Under the pieces are notes generated by a model that saw only the letters and a list, made by a program, of their open reading frames with translations, was not told the origin of the DNA and ran no database searches. A stretch of DNA of 64,000 nt, taken from CAWDMC01 sp963803295 (lineage in GTDB: Bacteria > Acidobacteriota > Terriglobia > UBA7540). The DNA lies in NCBI GenBank assembly GCA_963803295.1, contig CAWDMC010000013.1:124001-188000 (forward strand), given 5' to 3'. Both the position numbers and the translations under genes were made by a program. Shown in pieces: positions 18,927 to 28,541 of this stretch (positions are counted from its first letter, which is position 1; each line of letters begins with the position of its first letter).

Positions 18927-20075
18927 ATGGCATCCTTTGGGGAAAACTTGCGGCAGCAGCGAGAGGCGCGCGGAATTTCGCTAGAGGATATCTCCGCCGG
19001 CACTAAGATCAGGCCCCATTTTCTCGCTGCAATGGAGGCCGACCAGTTCGAAAGCCTCCCCAGAGGCGCAGCGCGCGGATTCATCAGATCCTACGCTGCC
19101 TTCATCGGGCTTAACCCCGATCAAGTCGTTCGAGATTATCGATCGCTGCTCCGAGCGTCAGCGTATGCCTCTTTGGGGATAGCGGGCGAGAGTTCAAACG
19201 AGAATTATCGTGAGCCGGCGGATATCGTAAGATCGCCGGCAAGCGAGATTGACGAGCCTGCTGATAAATGCCCGGTGTGTCAGTGCCCCGAGTACCTTTC
19301 TTCCCGTCGCAGCTTCCGTGAGGTGATACACGGCTACGGGCCGATGGCCAGGTGTGCACACTGCGCGCGGCGGTACCCGCTCGGCCCTGGCGCGAGTTCT
19401 TTTCCTCTCACCCCAACCCAGTTGAAGCAGGCCGCCGTTGCGCTTGCTGCTTGCCTCATCGTAGCGTTTGCTATTTTGGAAGGCGAAAATCTCCTGCAAA
19501 GGGTCAAGGTGCCGGTCCGTCGGCAGGCCCAGTCATCTTCCCAGCCCTCCAAGAGAACCGCGACCGCTAATCTGCCGACCAGGCCGGCGGCGCCCTCTGA
19601 GCGTCAGATGATGGCCGCTATTCCAATGCTCGCCGCGTCACTCACCTCCGCGCCACCTGCGAGGGTGACTTCCATACCGAAAGACTCCAAGCAACTGGCC
19701 TCCGCGGCCTCAAATCCCAACCCGCTATCGCGAGAATCGAACACGCGACCGCCTCAGCCAACTGCGTCAGGGGCGCCTTCCGTGCCCGCTGTCAGACCGC
19801 TTGCACGCCCTGCCTCCCGGTGGTTCGTGCAAGTATCAGCCTCGATCTCGGCTGACGAAGCCAGGGAGACTAGGTCACGGCTGCAAAGCGAGGGCTATCC
19901 AGCCCTCCTGATGAATCCCGATCAGGTCCGCGAAGATGACCACTTTGTCCGCTGTCTGGTGGGCCCCTACCGGTCTCGCAGCGTCGCGCAGGAAGCACGC
20001 GACCGAATCCACAATCTGGGATTGACGGGCTTCGTCCGCGAGTTGAGGCCGTCTTCCACGCGTGAATCCGAGTAG
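18927..20075 (+). CDS. RodZ-like membrane protein: HTH, zinc ribbon, transmembrane helix, SPOR domain
   Basis: 382 residues. Residues 1-~80 match the cytoplasmic HTH of RodZ-like proteins (FGENLRQQREARGISLEDIS, then PRGAARGFIRSYAAFIGL). A four-Cys zinc ribbon follows (CPVCQC, CAHC). One hydrophobic helix (~168-188) crosses the membrane; a long Ser/Pro/Ala-rich linker then leads to a SPOR domain (~305-375, WFVQVSASISADEARETRSR), which binds denuded septal peptidoglycan. RodZ links the MreB cytoskeleton to wall synthesis, whereas SPOR marks division sites, so the protein could couple the two. The start at 18927 is preferred over 18816 because AAGGAAGG precedes it and the HTH begins there. Confidence 0.8.
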   Translation: MASFGENLRQQREARGISLEDISAGTKIRPHFLAAMEADQFESLPRGAARGFIRSYAAFIGLNPDQVVRDYRSLLRASAYASLGIAGESSNENYREPADIVRSPASEIDEPADKCPVCQCPEYLSSRRSFREVIHGYGPMARCAHCARRYPLGPGASSFPLTPTQLKQAAVALAACLIVAFAILEGENLLQRVKVPVRRQAQSSSQPSKRTATANLPTRPAAPSERQMMAAIPMLAASLTSAPPARVTSIPKDSKQLASAASNPNPLSRESNTRPPQPTASGAPSVPAVRPLARPASRWFVQVSASISADEARETRSRLQSEGYPALLMNPDQVREDDHFVRCLVGPYRSRSVAQEARDRIHNLGLTGFVRELRPSSTRESE

Positions 20076-20258
20076 CACCGACCCAAACGGCTCGCATTGA
20101 ACCGCCGGGAGCCACCTCCCAACAGGCGGAACCATTTTCAAATGAGAGAGATGGCCAAATTACCCGATGGCGTGGCGACCGGGCTACCTTCATGAGGTCA
20201 TCTGTAATATTGTGCCCCGCCGTTCCGTAGTTGAGGATATCCCGAGGGAGATGCCAGC

Positions 20259-21605
20259 ATGAAATTCGTTCGACTGATTTGGAAGAATGCCCTGCGCAAC
20301 CGGCGGAGGACGGCTTTGACCATCCTCAGCATTGCCGTTTCCATCTTCCTGGTAAGCACCCTACAGGCCGTGCTGACCAGCATCTACAAAGTGGGCGGGG
20401 AAGGGCAAAAGGGCAGCCCGCATCTGCGTGTCATCGTACATCGCGCCACCTCGATAACTCAAAGCATGCCGGAGGCTTATCGTGCGCGCATCGCATCGGT
20501 CCCGGGTGCGAAGTACGTGATGGTTCAGAATTGGTTTGGCGGCGTCTATATCGACCAGAGGAACTTCTTCGCGAATTTTGCCGTCGATCCAGATAACTTC
20601 GAGCGGGTCTATGATGAATTTCAAGTACCGCCCAGCCAACTCGCTGCTTGGAAAAGTGAGCGGACCGCAGCCTTGGTGGGACAGCAGCTCATCGACAAAT
20701 TCCATTGGAAAATTGGTGATCGCATTACTTTGAAGAGCTCTATCTATCACATTAATCCGGAGTTCATCATCCGTGGGATTTACAAGGCCACCACGGAAAA
20801 TGAAAGCGCCCAGGAGAGCATTTTCTTCTTTCATTACGAGTACCTCGATGAGCTGATGGGCCGGCCAGGGCAAGTGGGCACATTCGTGGTGAAGGTGGAT
20901 TCCGCTCCGGATGTGCCACGCGTGATCGATTCGATCGATGCGCTTTTTCGCAATACTTCGGCCGAAACCAAGTCCGAGACGGAGTCGGCTTTTGGGCTGA
21001 GCTTCGTCTCCATGTTGGGGAACGTCAAACTGCTGCTGACGGGCATCTCGGCCGCGGTGATCTTCACGATCCTCTTGGTGGCCGGGAATACCATGGCCAT
21101 GTCGATCCGCGAGCGCACCAGCGAAGTGGCGGTGCTAAAGACGGTGGGGTTCCGCCGTAATACAATTCTCCTGCTACTGGTCGGTGAATCATTGGTGATC
21201 GCGCTGCTAGGCGGGTTACTAGGTGGAGCCGGTGCCAAGCTAGCCTACGCCTTCATTCAGCTCACCTTCCTGAAGCTGAAGGTGCTGGGTCTGTTGTTTG
21301 GACTGGGCGGAGCCGCCCTCCTCGCCTACGGGGGCTGGATGCTTCTTGCTGGATTGGGTAAGATTGTCCGCGTCACTGGCACGGTCTTGGCGGCTGTTAT
21401 AGGATTTGCCGTGGCCATGGCGTTTTACATGGGCGTCGGGGCAGTGACGACCACGGGGTTCTTTCTGGCGGACCTGAAGGTGCCCATGAGCACACTGGGG
21501 CTCTGCCTCTTGATTGCAGCCCTGCTCGGGTTCCTGAGCGCTTTCTTCCCCGCTCTGCGCGCCTCGCGAGTCAGGATCGCCGAAGCCTTGCGCTATGTGG
21601 GGTAG
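20259..21605 (+). CDS. MacB/FtsX-type ABC transporter permease (1)
   Basis: 448 residues. An N-terminal membrane helix (LIWKNALRNRRRTALTILSI) is followed by a large periplasmic domain with QNWFGGVYIDQRNFFANFA and IDKFHWKIGDRITL, then C-terminal membrane helices with the family hallmark AMSIRERTSEVAVLKTVGFRR. Between the second and last helices lies an extra hydrophobic insert of about 80 residues (two to three helices) that its sister gene lacks. These permeases form mechanotransmitter exporters for lipids, peptides or lipoproteins. First gene of a five-gene set (three permeases, adaptor, ATPase) all on the + strand. GAGGGAGATG precedes the ATG. Confidence 0.9.
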   Translation: MKFVRLIWKNALRNRRRTALTILSIAVSIFLVSTLQAVLTSIYKVGGEGQKGSPHLRVIVHRATSITQSMPEAYRARIASVPGAKYVMVQNWFGGVYIDQRNFFANFAVDPDNFERVYDEFQVPPSQLAAWKSERTAALVGQQLIDKFHWKIGDRITLKSSIYHINPEFIIRGIYKATTENESAQESIFFFHYEYLDELMGRPGQVGTFVVKVDSAPDVPRVIDSIDALFRNTSAETKSETESAFGLSFVSMLGNVKLLLTGISAAVIFTILLVAGNTMAMSIRERTSEVAVLKTVGFRRNTILLLLVGESLVIALLGGLLGGAGAKLAYAFIQLTFLKLKVLGLLFGLGGAALLAYGGWMLLAGLGKIVRVTGTVLAAVIGFAVAMAFYMGVGAVTTTGFFLADLKVPMSTLGLCLLIAALLGFLSAFFPALRASRVRIAEALRYVG

Positions 21606-21675
21606 CGGCAGCCGTTTTGGTCCCATGCCCCTTATTCACTCGGCATGTACAAGGCCTGCCCCGTCCGAGGAAACC

Positions 21676-22812
21676 ATGCTGCACCTCCTCTTGAAGAATC
21701 TCCTCCGCAATAAGCGCCGTACTCTTTTGACTGTCGCCAGCACCGCGATTTCGCTGTTCCTGCTTTCGTCGCTGGCGATGGTTTACACATCTTTCGGAAA
21801 GCCTTTCGAAGGACCCAGCCCGCGCATGATGGTTCGCCGCTCAGTAGGAATCATGTTCTACATGCCGTTGAGCTATCGCGCCCGGATTCGCGCCGTCCCG
21901 GGAGTAGCCGCAATCAGTACGATGAATTGGTTCGGAGGTTACTGGGTTGACAAGAAGAACACCTTCGCCAACTTCGCCATCGATGCCGACACGGTGCTCG
22001 ATGTGATCGGCAATGCTCACCTTCCTCCGGATCAGCTCCAGGCTTTCAAAGGCGAGCGGGTGGCGGCGATCTGCGCCAAGCAACTGGCCGACAAATATCA
22101 ATGGAAGATCGGCGATAAGATCACTCTGCTGGGCAGTCCCTACGGTTTTGCTCCCACGCTGTGGTTACGAGGCATTTTCACCGGCGGCCCACAGGACATG
22201 TTCTTTTTTCATTATGACTATCTGAATGAGAGCATGAGAGTGCGCAATTTCGGCGACCGGGCTGGGCTTTACTGGATTCGGATTGAACGTCCGGAGGATG
22301 CGGCCCAGGTCGGCAAGGCGATTGACGAGATGTTCCGCAACTCAAGTTACGAAACCAAGACCGAGACCGAGAGCAACTTTCTGCTCGGCTTCGTCTCCAT
22401 GCTGGGCAACGTGAGGAAACTGGTCCTGCTGGTCGGCAGCGCGGTGATTTTCGCCATTCTCCTGATCGTTGCCAACACCATGGCGATGTCGATCCGCGAG
22501 CGTGTCGCCGAAGCTGCCGTGATGCGCGTTCTGGGATTCCGCACCCGTCAGATCGTAGGCCTGTTCGTGTCAGAGTCGCTGGCCTTGACCCTCGTCGGGG
22601 CGATTGTCGGGGTAGGTGGCGCCAAGCTCCTTTACGATTCACTTCGTATTTCCAAAATTAACGATATGGTATGGGCAGACCTGCGCATGAGGCCGGAGAC
22701 ACTCGCCTTCTGCTTTTTGGCGGCCGCGGTCATCGCGCTGGTCGCATCGGGCTGGCCGGCTTGGCGCGCCGCCCACGTCAAGCTGGCGCAGGCACTCCGG
22801 TTCGTGGGATAG
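21676..22812 (+). CDS. MacB/FtsX-type ABC transporter permease (2)
   Basis: 378 residues from ATG 21676, with GAGGAAACC in front; the longer frame from 21595 overlaps the previous gene and was rejected. It is a clear paralogue of permease 1: NWFGGYWVDKKNTFANFAID, LADKYQWKIGDKITL and AMSIRERVAEAAVMRVLGFR align with matching segments there. It lacks the extra C-terminal helices of permease 1. The pair likely arose by tandem duplication and may form a heterodimeric membrane unit. Periplasmic domain between helix 1 (~20-40) and helices 2-4. Confidence 0.9.
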   Translation: MLHLLLKNLLRNKRRTLLTVASTAISLFLLSSLAMVYTSFGKPFEGPSPRMMVRRSVGIMFYMPLSYRARIRAVPGVAAISTMNWFGGYWVDKKNTFANFAIDADTVLDVIGNAHLPPDQLQAFKGERVAAICAKQLADKYQWKIGDKITLLGSPYGFAPTLWLRGIFTGGPQDMFFFHYDYLNESMRVRNFGDRAGLYWIRIERPEDAAQVGKAIDEMFRNSSYETKTETESNFLLGFVSMLGNVRKLVLLVGSAVIFAILLIVANTMAMSIRERVAEAAVMRVLGFRTRQIVGLFVSESLALTLVGAIVGVGGAKLLYDSLRISKINDMVWADLRMRPETLAFCFLAAAVIALVASGWPAWRAAHVKLAQALRFVG

Positions 22813-22853
22813 CGTAGGGGAGGTCCTTTACGGCCCTCCAGGAACGGGAAAAA

Positions 22854-24020
22854 ATGGCGATTCCGCTTAAATACAATCTCCGCAACCTGATCGTGCGCCG
22901 GACCACTACGATCATGACCGCACTCAGTATCACCCTGACGGTGGCCGTATTCGTGGTACTCATGGCGCTTGCCCAGGGCTTGGAAACGTCGTTGTCTTCC
23001 ACGGGCCAGCCGCTGGACCTGCTCGTATTCCGCGAGGGTTCCCAGGCGGAGACTGACAGCTTTGTGAATCACGATAATGCCCTGCAGGTTCTGCCTTACC
23101 TGCACGGCATCGCCGCTAACGCGAAGGGCCAACCTATGTCATCGCCGGAACTGGTGGTCCTGATTAACCTGCCCCGCCTCGGAGAGACACAGGGTGCTAA
23201 TGTCACGATTCGCGGACTTCAACCACAGGGATTCGAGCTCCATCCTGAGTTCAAGCTGCGGGAAGGGCGGCTGTTCCGGCCCGGCATGCGCGAGGTGATC
23301 GCCAGCAAGAGGATTGCCGGCCGTTTTCAGGATTGCGCCCTCGGCGACCGCCTGCACTTCGCCAAAGGTTACTGGACCGTGGTAGGAATATTCGAAGCCG
23401 GCAATACCGCTTACAATTCCGAGATTTGGACGGACGAGAACGATCTGGGGCAGGACTTCGATCGTCCCGACTTCTCTGACGTGCGACTGCGGGCGGTGGA
23501 CGCGAGCGCGGTCACGCAGCTCAAGCAACAGATCGCGAACGATCCCCGGCTCCATCTCAAGTCGGAGACTGAACAGGAGTACTACGCGCGCCAAATGGCG
23601 ACGGCTGCCCCGATCAAGGTGTTTGGGGTATTCATCGCCGTGCTCATGTCGATTGGCGCCTCGTTTGCAGCCATGAACACGATGTACGCTGCAGTAGCAC
23701 GCCGCACCCGGGAAATCGGCACGCTGCGGGCAGTCGGCTTCTCACGCAACAGCATCCTGGTTTCGTTCATTATCGAATCCGTCCTGATTGCGCTGCTGGG
23801 CGGCGTCCTCGGCTGCAGCCTGGCACTGCCCGTCAATTGGATCACCACCGGAACTTCGAATTTCGTCACTTTCAGCGAGATCACCTTCAACTTCCTGGTG
23901 ACACCCGGCCTGTTCCTTACCGGCATCGTATTCTCGACGTTGATGGGACTGTTCGGAGGACTATTCCCGGCTTGGCGGGCGTCCCACGAGAATATTGTTA
24001 CTGCGCTGCGCTCAAGCTGA
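22854..24020 (+). CDS. MacB/FtsX-type ABC transporter permease (3)
   Basis: 388 residues. Same topology: helix 1 in TTTIMTALSITLTVAVFVVL, a periplasmic domain with RGLQPQGFELHPEFKLREGR and GDRLHFAKGYWTVVGIFEAG, and three C-terminal helices with ARRTREIGTLRAVGFSRNS. It is more distant from permeases 1 and 2 and resembles the DevC/LolE-like group by its periplasmic motif. The adaptor gene starts eight bases after the stop codon. Its presence as a third permease means that the complex may assemble as alternative pairs around a single ATPase. Confidence 0.88.
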   Translation: MAIPLKYNLRNLIVRRTTTIMTALSITLTVAVFVVLMALAQGLETSLSSTGQPLDLLVFREGSQAETDSFVNHDNALQVLPYLHGIAANAKGQPMSSPELVVLINLPRLGETQGANVTIRGLQPQGFELHPEFKLREGRLFRPGMREVIASKRIAGRFQDCALGDRLHFAKGYWTVVGIFEAGNTAYNSEIWTDENDLGQDFDRPDFSDVRLRAVDASAVTQLKQQIANDPRLHLKSETEQEYYARQMATAAPIKVFGVFIAVLMSIGASFAAMNTMYAAVARRTREIGTLRAVGFSRNSILVSFIIESVLIALLGGVLGCSLALPVNWITTGTSNFVTFSEITFNFLVTPGLFLTGIVFSTLMGLFGGLFPAWRASHENIVTALRSS

Positions 24021-24027
24021 AGGGTGG

Positions 24028-25383
24028 GTGAAGAAATTGAAGAACGACAAAGACCTCAGCGTCCTGCAGATCGATCGCTCGCGCAAGGAGTCACCGCCGC
24101 GCAATAATCAAGGGCCGCGCCGGGCCCTGTTGCTGATGAGCGCCGCCCTGGTGGTGGTGTGCGCTCTTGGCTTCTTCGCCTACCGCATGTTTGCCAACGC
24201 GCCCGTTGTTCAGGTAGAACGCGTGGAGCTCCGGCAGACAACCGCTTCGGGCCCGGTGGTGCTGACAGCGGGCGGCTATATCGTGGCTCACCACACGATC
24301 GAAGTGAGTTCAAAAGTAGTCGGCAAAGTAGTCTGGGTAGGCATGGAGAAAGGCGATCAAGTTAAAGCCGGCCAAGTGCTGGTGCGCCTGGACGACAGCG
24401 AATTCCGCGCTCAGCTCGATCAATCCAAGGCGAACCTGGCCGTGATGCAGGCCCATCTCACGGAGCTTGAGCACGGATCGCGCCCGCAGGAGATCGCAGC
24501 GTCCCAGGCCGCCGTCGAGCAGGCGCAGGCGGACTTCGGCAACTCCACGCTGATCCTCAAGCGCACCAAGGAACTGTTCGCGCAGGGAGTTGGTTCCAAA
24601 CAGGACCAGGACAACGCCCAGGCCCAGTACGACGCCAACAAGGCCAAGCTCGATAGCGCCAAGCAGAATTACCAGCTCGTGAAAATCGGTCCACGGCAGG
24701 AGCAAATCGACTACGCTCGCGCCCAAACAGAACAGGCCCGAGCCCTTGTCGCCTACCAGCAGACGCAAATCGATTCTACTCAGATTCGCGCCCCCATCAG
24801 CGGCACGGTACTCGATCGCTCGATTGAAATCGGCGAGATGGTTTCCAATATGAATTTCGGCGGCACCGCTGGCGTGAAGTCTTCCGTAGCGGAGTTGGCC
24901 GATTTGAACGACTTGCAAGTGGAGCTCGACATCAACCAGAATGACTTTCCCAAGATTGTCCCGCACCAGAATTGCAACGTGACGGCCGACGCTTATCCCG
25001 ATCGCGCCTACAAGGGCGTAGTGGCCGAGATCTCGCCCCAGGCTGACCGCCAGAAGGCCACGATTCAGGTGAAGGTGCAGATCCAGCATCCAGACGCTTA
25101 CCTGCGCCCCGAAATGAATGCTCACGTGTCATTCCTCGGACCGGATCAAGGCAAAGCTGCCGCCCAAGATATGCTGACCATCCCACGCACAGCGGTGGTC
25201 CAGAAAGAGGCGAAAAGCGCTGTCTTCCTATTGACAGGATCGCATGTTGAGTTGCGGGAGATTCGGCTTGGACGAGATTTGAGCGATCGGGTCGAAGTTG
25301 TGGAGGGTCTCGGCGCCAACGATAAGGTGGTTGTGAAAGGCGCGGAAGGACTTACCGACGGCGAGCGCGTGAAGGTGAGCTAG
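24028..25383 (+). CDS. HlyD/MacA-type periplasmic adaptor subunit
   Basis: About 452 residues from GTG 24028, eight bases after the permease stop (the longer frame from 23995 starts inside that gene). One N-terminal membrane helix (ALLLMSAALVVVCALGFFAY) anchors it. The biotinyl-lipoyl-like halves flank a coiled-coil hairpin (~130-245, rich in Gln/Ala heptads such as AAVEQAQADFGNSTLILKRT). The second half resumes at IRAPISGTVLDRSIEIGEMV, followed by beta-barrel and membrane-proximal domains (LTIPRTAVVQKEAKSAVFLL). It should bridge the permeases to an outer-membrane channel. No TolC gene is adjacent here; one lies at 57481-59046 with the RND set. Confidence 0.9.
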   Translation: MKKLKNDKDLSVLQIDRSRKESPPRNNQGPRRALLLMSAALVVVCALGFFAYRMFANAPVVQVERVELRQTTASGPVVLTAGGYIVAHHTIEVSSKVVGKVVWVGMEKGDQVKAGQVLVRLDDSEFRAQLDQSKANLAVMQAHLTELEHGSRPQEIAASQAAVEQAQADFGNSTLILKRTKELFAQGVGSKQDQDNAQAQYDANKAKLDSAKQNYQLVKIGPRQEQIDYARAQTEQARALVAYQQTQIDSTQIRAPISGTVLDRSIEIGEMVSNMNFGGTAGVKSSVAELADLNDLQVELDINQNDFPKIVPHQNCNVTADAYPDRAYKGVVAEISPQADRQKATIQVKVQIQHPDAYLRPEMNAHVSFLGPDQGKAAAQDMLTIPRTAVVQKEAKSAVFLLTGSHVELREIRLGRDLSDRVEVVEGLGANDKVVVKGAEGLTDGERVKVS

Positions 25384-25467
25384 AGCGGCGGGGGCGTTTC
25401 CTCGTGGTCGCCCCTTGGCGCAACTGGAAGCCCGCTCGTATCTGCAGATATTGAAGGAGATCTGAAA

Positions 25468-26205
25468 ATGGCTGAGGCGACATCAGTTACAACTGACCGG
25501 AGTGAACCGAATTCCGAAACGGGTAAGTCGGTGGTCCAAATCAAAAACCTGGAGAAGATCTTTCAGCGTGACGAATTCCAGGTGGTGGCACTCGAAAAAG
25601 TGGATCTCACCGTGGCGGAAGGCGAGTTCCTCTGCCTGATGGGACCTTCGGGATCCGGCAAGACAACACTCCTGAACATCATCGCCGGTATTGACAGGCC
25701 CACCGGCGGAGAGATTCGTGTTCTTGACGAGAACATCGTGGACTTGTCAGAGGATGAGCTCGCCGGCTGGCGGAACTCTCACGTGGGCTTCGTGTTCCAG
25801 ACGTTTAACTTGATCCCGGTACTTACAGCATACGAGAATGTGGAATTGCCACTCCTGCTCACCCATCTCTCGTCGCAGGAACGCCATGAGCATGTGATCG
25901 CGGCACTCACCCTGGTAGGACTAGCCGATCGCATCCAGCACTACCCCCGCCAGCTATCCGGCGGCCAGGAACAACGCGTGGCCATCGCTCGCGCCATCGT
26001 CAGCGATCCGACGCTGCTGGTCGCCGATGAACCTACCGGCGATCTCGACGCTCATTCCGCCACTGAGATCCTCGATATCCTGAGCCGTCTCAATCGTGAG
26101 TATAAGAAGACCATTGTTATGGTCACGCACGATCCGCGTGCGGCCCACTATGCCACCGTGACACGTCATCTGGACAAGGGCCAACTGCTGCCAATTGGCC
26201 AGTAG
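25468..26205 (+). CDS. MacB/LolD-type ABC transporter ATPase
   Basis: 245 residues. Walker A GPSGSGKTTLLN, Q-loop VFQTFNLIPVLTAYENVELP, ABC signature LSGGQEQRVAIARAI, Walker B LLVADEPTGDLD and switch His in VMVTHDPRAAHYA are all intact. GAAGGAGATCTGAAA precedes the ATG. It powers the preceding permeases. The signature has QEQR where QQQR is commoner, a trivial change. Last gene of the export set; it converges on the E2 gene. Confidence 0.95.
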   Translation: MAEATSVTTDRSEPNSETGKSVVQIKNLEKIFQRDEFQVVALEKVDLTVAEGEFLCLMGPSGSGKTTLLNIIAGIDRPTGGEIRVLDENIVDLSEDELAGWRNSHVGFVFQTFNLIPVLTAYENVELPLLLTHLSSQERHEHVIAALTLVGLADRIQHYPRQLSGGQEQRVAIARAIVSDPTLLVADEPTGDLDAHSATEILDILSRLNREYKKTIVMVTHDPRAAHYATVTRHLDKGQLLPIGQ

Positions 26206-26334
26206 AAATCGGCCAGCAGGAAGAGGGCTCGCCCGAAACGCACCCAAGTTGAGTTTGCCAGCAGTGAAGAGGGGCAAAGGAAGTATGTTCCGTCCGGGCG
26301 AAACCCACCCGCTGTTTTGTCGGAATGCCAGGTT

Positions 26335-27531
26335 TCACAGAACGGCGAGGTTCCTCTGCAGATCGCGAAGAAACTTCGCCGCTGCCACGCCGTCGACTAC
26401 GCGATGATCCACGGTGAGTGTCGCGGCCATGGTCGGCCGCCATTCGAGTTGGCCTGAGGCGCCGCGCACCGGCTGTTCCGTGACCGCACCCACCGAAAGG
26501 ATCCCGGTCTGGGGCGGGACAATGATGGCCGTGAAAGACTCGACCCCGAACATGCCTAGATTGCTAATGGTAAACGTTCCGCCCGTCATATCCTGTTCCA
26601 TGATCTGCTTCTTCTCGACTTTGGCGGTGAGCCGCGCCGTCTCCGCCGCAATCTGCTCCGCCGAGAGTCTGTCGGCGTGGTGGATCACAGGTACATAGAG
26701 GCCGTCATCGGTGCCTACGGCGACTCCGACATTGATCTCAGAATGGCGGAGGAGCGAGTCCCCCTGCAGCTCGGCACTCAAATCAGGATGCGCCACGAGA
26801 GTCCGTGCCACCGCGAAGACGATCAAGTCGTTAATGGAGACACGCGTCCCGGCGGCCTGAAGCTGGCTCTTCTGGCGTAGCGCTGCGGTCATGTCCATCA
26901 GCATGGTCACGCTGAAATCGGACATTTCGTGCTTGCTTCGCTCGACCCTTCGGGCAACGGCGCGCCGCATGGGCGAAAGCGGTATTCTGGAAACGCCAAC
27001 GGGAGCGGCAACGGCAGCAGGCGCCTTGGCTTTCACTTCCGCCGCCTTGATTACGTCGTCCTTTTCGATCCGGCCGCCAGGCCCAGTTCCTTGAATTGCG
27101 GAAAGGTCGATCCCTTTTTCCTGGGCCAGACGCCGAGCCAACGGCGATGCCTTTATGCTAGACGGGGCCTCAGTAGGAGGCGCGGCTGGCACGGGTGCGG
27201 CTTCCGGCACAACAGCGGCAGCGGCTGGCGTGGCGGCTGCGGTCCCGGAGCTTTCCGCTAGTAGTCGTTCGAGATCGCCCGCGGGTTCTCGACCATCGCC
27301 CAGCACCGCGATGAGACTCGTCGCAGGCGCGGCCTCACCTTCCCGGAAGAGCCGCTTGAGCAGCAATCCTGCGGCAGGCGCTTCCACCTCCATCGTGGCC
27401 TTGTCGGTCTCGATGTCGAGCAGCACCTCGCCCTTGGAGACGGTATCGCCTTCCTTTTTCTTCCAGGCGACGATTCGCCCCTCTTCCATTTCTGCGCCCG
27501 TTTTGGGCATGATGACACGAGTCAGAGCCAT
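26335..27531 (-). CDS. 2-oxoacid (pyruvate/acetoin-type) dehydrogenase E2 acyltransferase
   Basis: 398 residues. Residues 1-80 are a lipoyl domain with the modified Lys in DIETDKATMEVEAP. An Ala/Pro-rich hinge follows, then a peripheral-subunit-binding domain (KASPLARRLAQEKGIDLSAI, GTGPGGRIEKDDVI), and a catalytic domain ending in DHRVVDGVAAAKFL with the active-site His and Asp. It takes the acyl group made by E1 to CoA. The gene lies eight bases after E1-beta. No E3 dihydrolipoyl dehydrogenase is in the window, so E3 must come from elsewhere. The E1/E2 sizes fit pyruvate, branched-chain or acetoin complexes equally; the neighbouring RLP genes suggest a dedicated substrate. Confidence 0.93.
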   Translation of the reverse strand: MALTRVIMPKTGAEMEEGRIVAWKKKEGDTVSKGEVLLDIETDKATMEVEAPAAGLLLKRLFREGEAAPATSLIAVLGDGREPAGDLERLLAESSGTAAATPAAAAVVPEAAPVPAAPPTEAPSSIKASPLARRLAQEKGIDLSAIQGTGPGGRIEKDDVIKAAEVKAKAPAAVAAPVGVSRIPLSPMRRAVARRVERSKHEMSDFSVTMLMDMTAALRQKSQLQAAGTRVSINDLIVFAVARTLVAHPDLSAELQGDSLLRHSEINVGVAVGTDDGLYVPVIHHADRLSAEQIAAETARLTAKVEKKQIMEQDMTGGTFTISNLGMFGVESFTAIIVPPQTGILSVGAVTEQPVRGASGQLEWRPTMAATLTVDHRVVDGVAAAKFLRDLQRNLAVL

Positions 27532-27539
27532 AAGTTTAG

Positions 27540-28541
27540 TTAAGCCGTTACCGGCTGGCGTGCCCAGTTGCGTGCGGCCAGGACGGTTTCCACAATCCGC
27601 CGCGGCGAGGGCAGAGTCTCCTCCTCGAGCACTCGCGCAAAGGGTATTGGAGTGTCTTTGGCGCTGATCCGGATCGGCGGCATGTCGAGCGATTCGAGGC
27701 AGTGTTCTGCTACGCGCGCCACCACCTCAGCGGCGATGCCGCATTGAGGATAGCCTTCCTCAACCGCGATCAGACGGTTGGTCTTCTCCACGCTTGCCTG
27801 GATCGCGTCGAAATCCATAGGACGCAGAGTCCGCAGGTCGATCACTTCAGCTTCGATACCCTGCTTTGCCAGTTCCTCCGCCGCTTCCAGGCAATTAAGA
27901 ACCTGGCGCGAGTGCGACACGATCGTCAAATCCGAGCCCTCGCGCTTGACCTCAGCCTTTCCCAGGGGAATCAGGAACTCAGGGTCTTCGGGCACATCTC
28001 CCTTGGCGTTGTAAAGTAGTTTGTGCTCGATGAACATCACCGGATTGTCGTCGCGGATCGCCGACTTGAGCAAGCCCTTGGCGTCGCGCGGGGTCGCCGG
28101 CATCACCACCTTCAGTCCGGGCACATGGGTGAACCAGGCTTCCAGGCTCTGTGAGTGCTGCGCAGCGTATCCCTTGCCTGCGCCTGCCTGGCTGCGAATC
28201 ACCAGGGGCACGTGGACCTGTCCGCCGAGCATGTACCGCACTTTAGCCACCTGGTTGAGAATCTGGTCCATGCAGACGCCGGAAAAGTCAATAAACATCA
28301 GCTCTGCAATCGGACGTTGCCCGGTAAGCGCCATTCCCAGGCCCGAGCCGATAATGGCGGCTTCGCTGATCGGCGTGTCGATCACACGTCCAGGCCCGAA
28401 CTCTTGAAACAGGCCTTTGCTGGCTCCCATGGCGCCGCCAAACTTGCCTACGTCTTCACCGATGAGAACGACTCGCTCATCCCGGCGCATCTCTTCCGCC
28501 ATCGCCTCAATGATTGCTTCTCGATAGGTTTTCTCAGCCAC
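27540..28541 (-). CDS. TPP-dependent dehydrogenase E1 beta subunit
   Basis: About 333 residues. Typical E1-beta features: TYREAIIEAMAEEMRRDERV, GEDVGKFGGAMGASKGL, TPISEAAIIGSGLGMAL, and SQAGAGKGYAAQHSQSLEAWF with the loop near the TPP site. I chose the GTG at 28541 because CGAGGAG sits five bases before it and it overlaps the E1-alpha stop by only eight bases; an ATG at 28562 in the same frame is the alternative. With E1-alpha it forms the heterotetramer that decarboxylates or cleaves the keto substrate. Confidence 0.93.
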   Translation of the reverse strand: MAEKTYREAIIEAMAEEMRRDERVVLIGEDVGKFGGAMGASKGLFQEFGPGRVIDTPISEAAIIGSGLGMALTGQRPIAELMFIDFSGVCMDQILNQVAKVRYMLGGQVHVPLVIRSQAGAGKGYAAQHSQSLEAWFTHVPGLKVVMPATPRDAKGLLKSAIRDDNPVMFIEHKLLYNAKGDVPEDPEFLIPLGKAEVKREGSDLTIVSHSRQVLNCLEAAEELAKQGIEAEVIDLRTLRPMDFDAIQASVEKTNRLIAVEEGYPQCGIAAEVVARVAEHCLESLDMPPIRISAKDTPIPFARVLEEETLPSPRRIVETVLAARNWARQPVTA

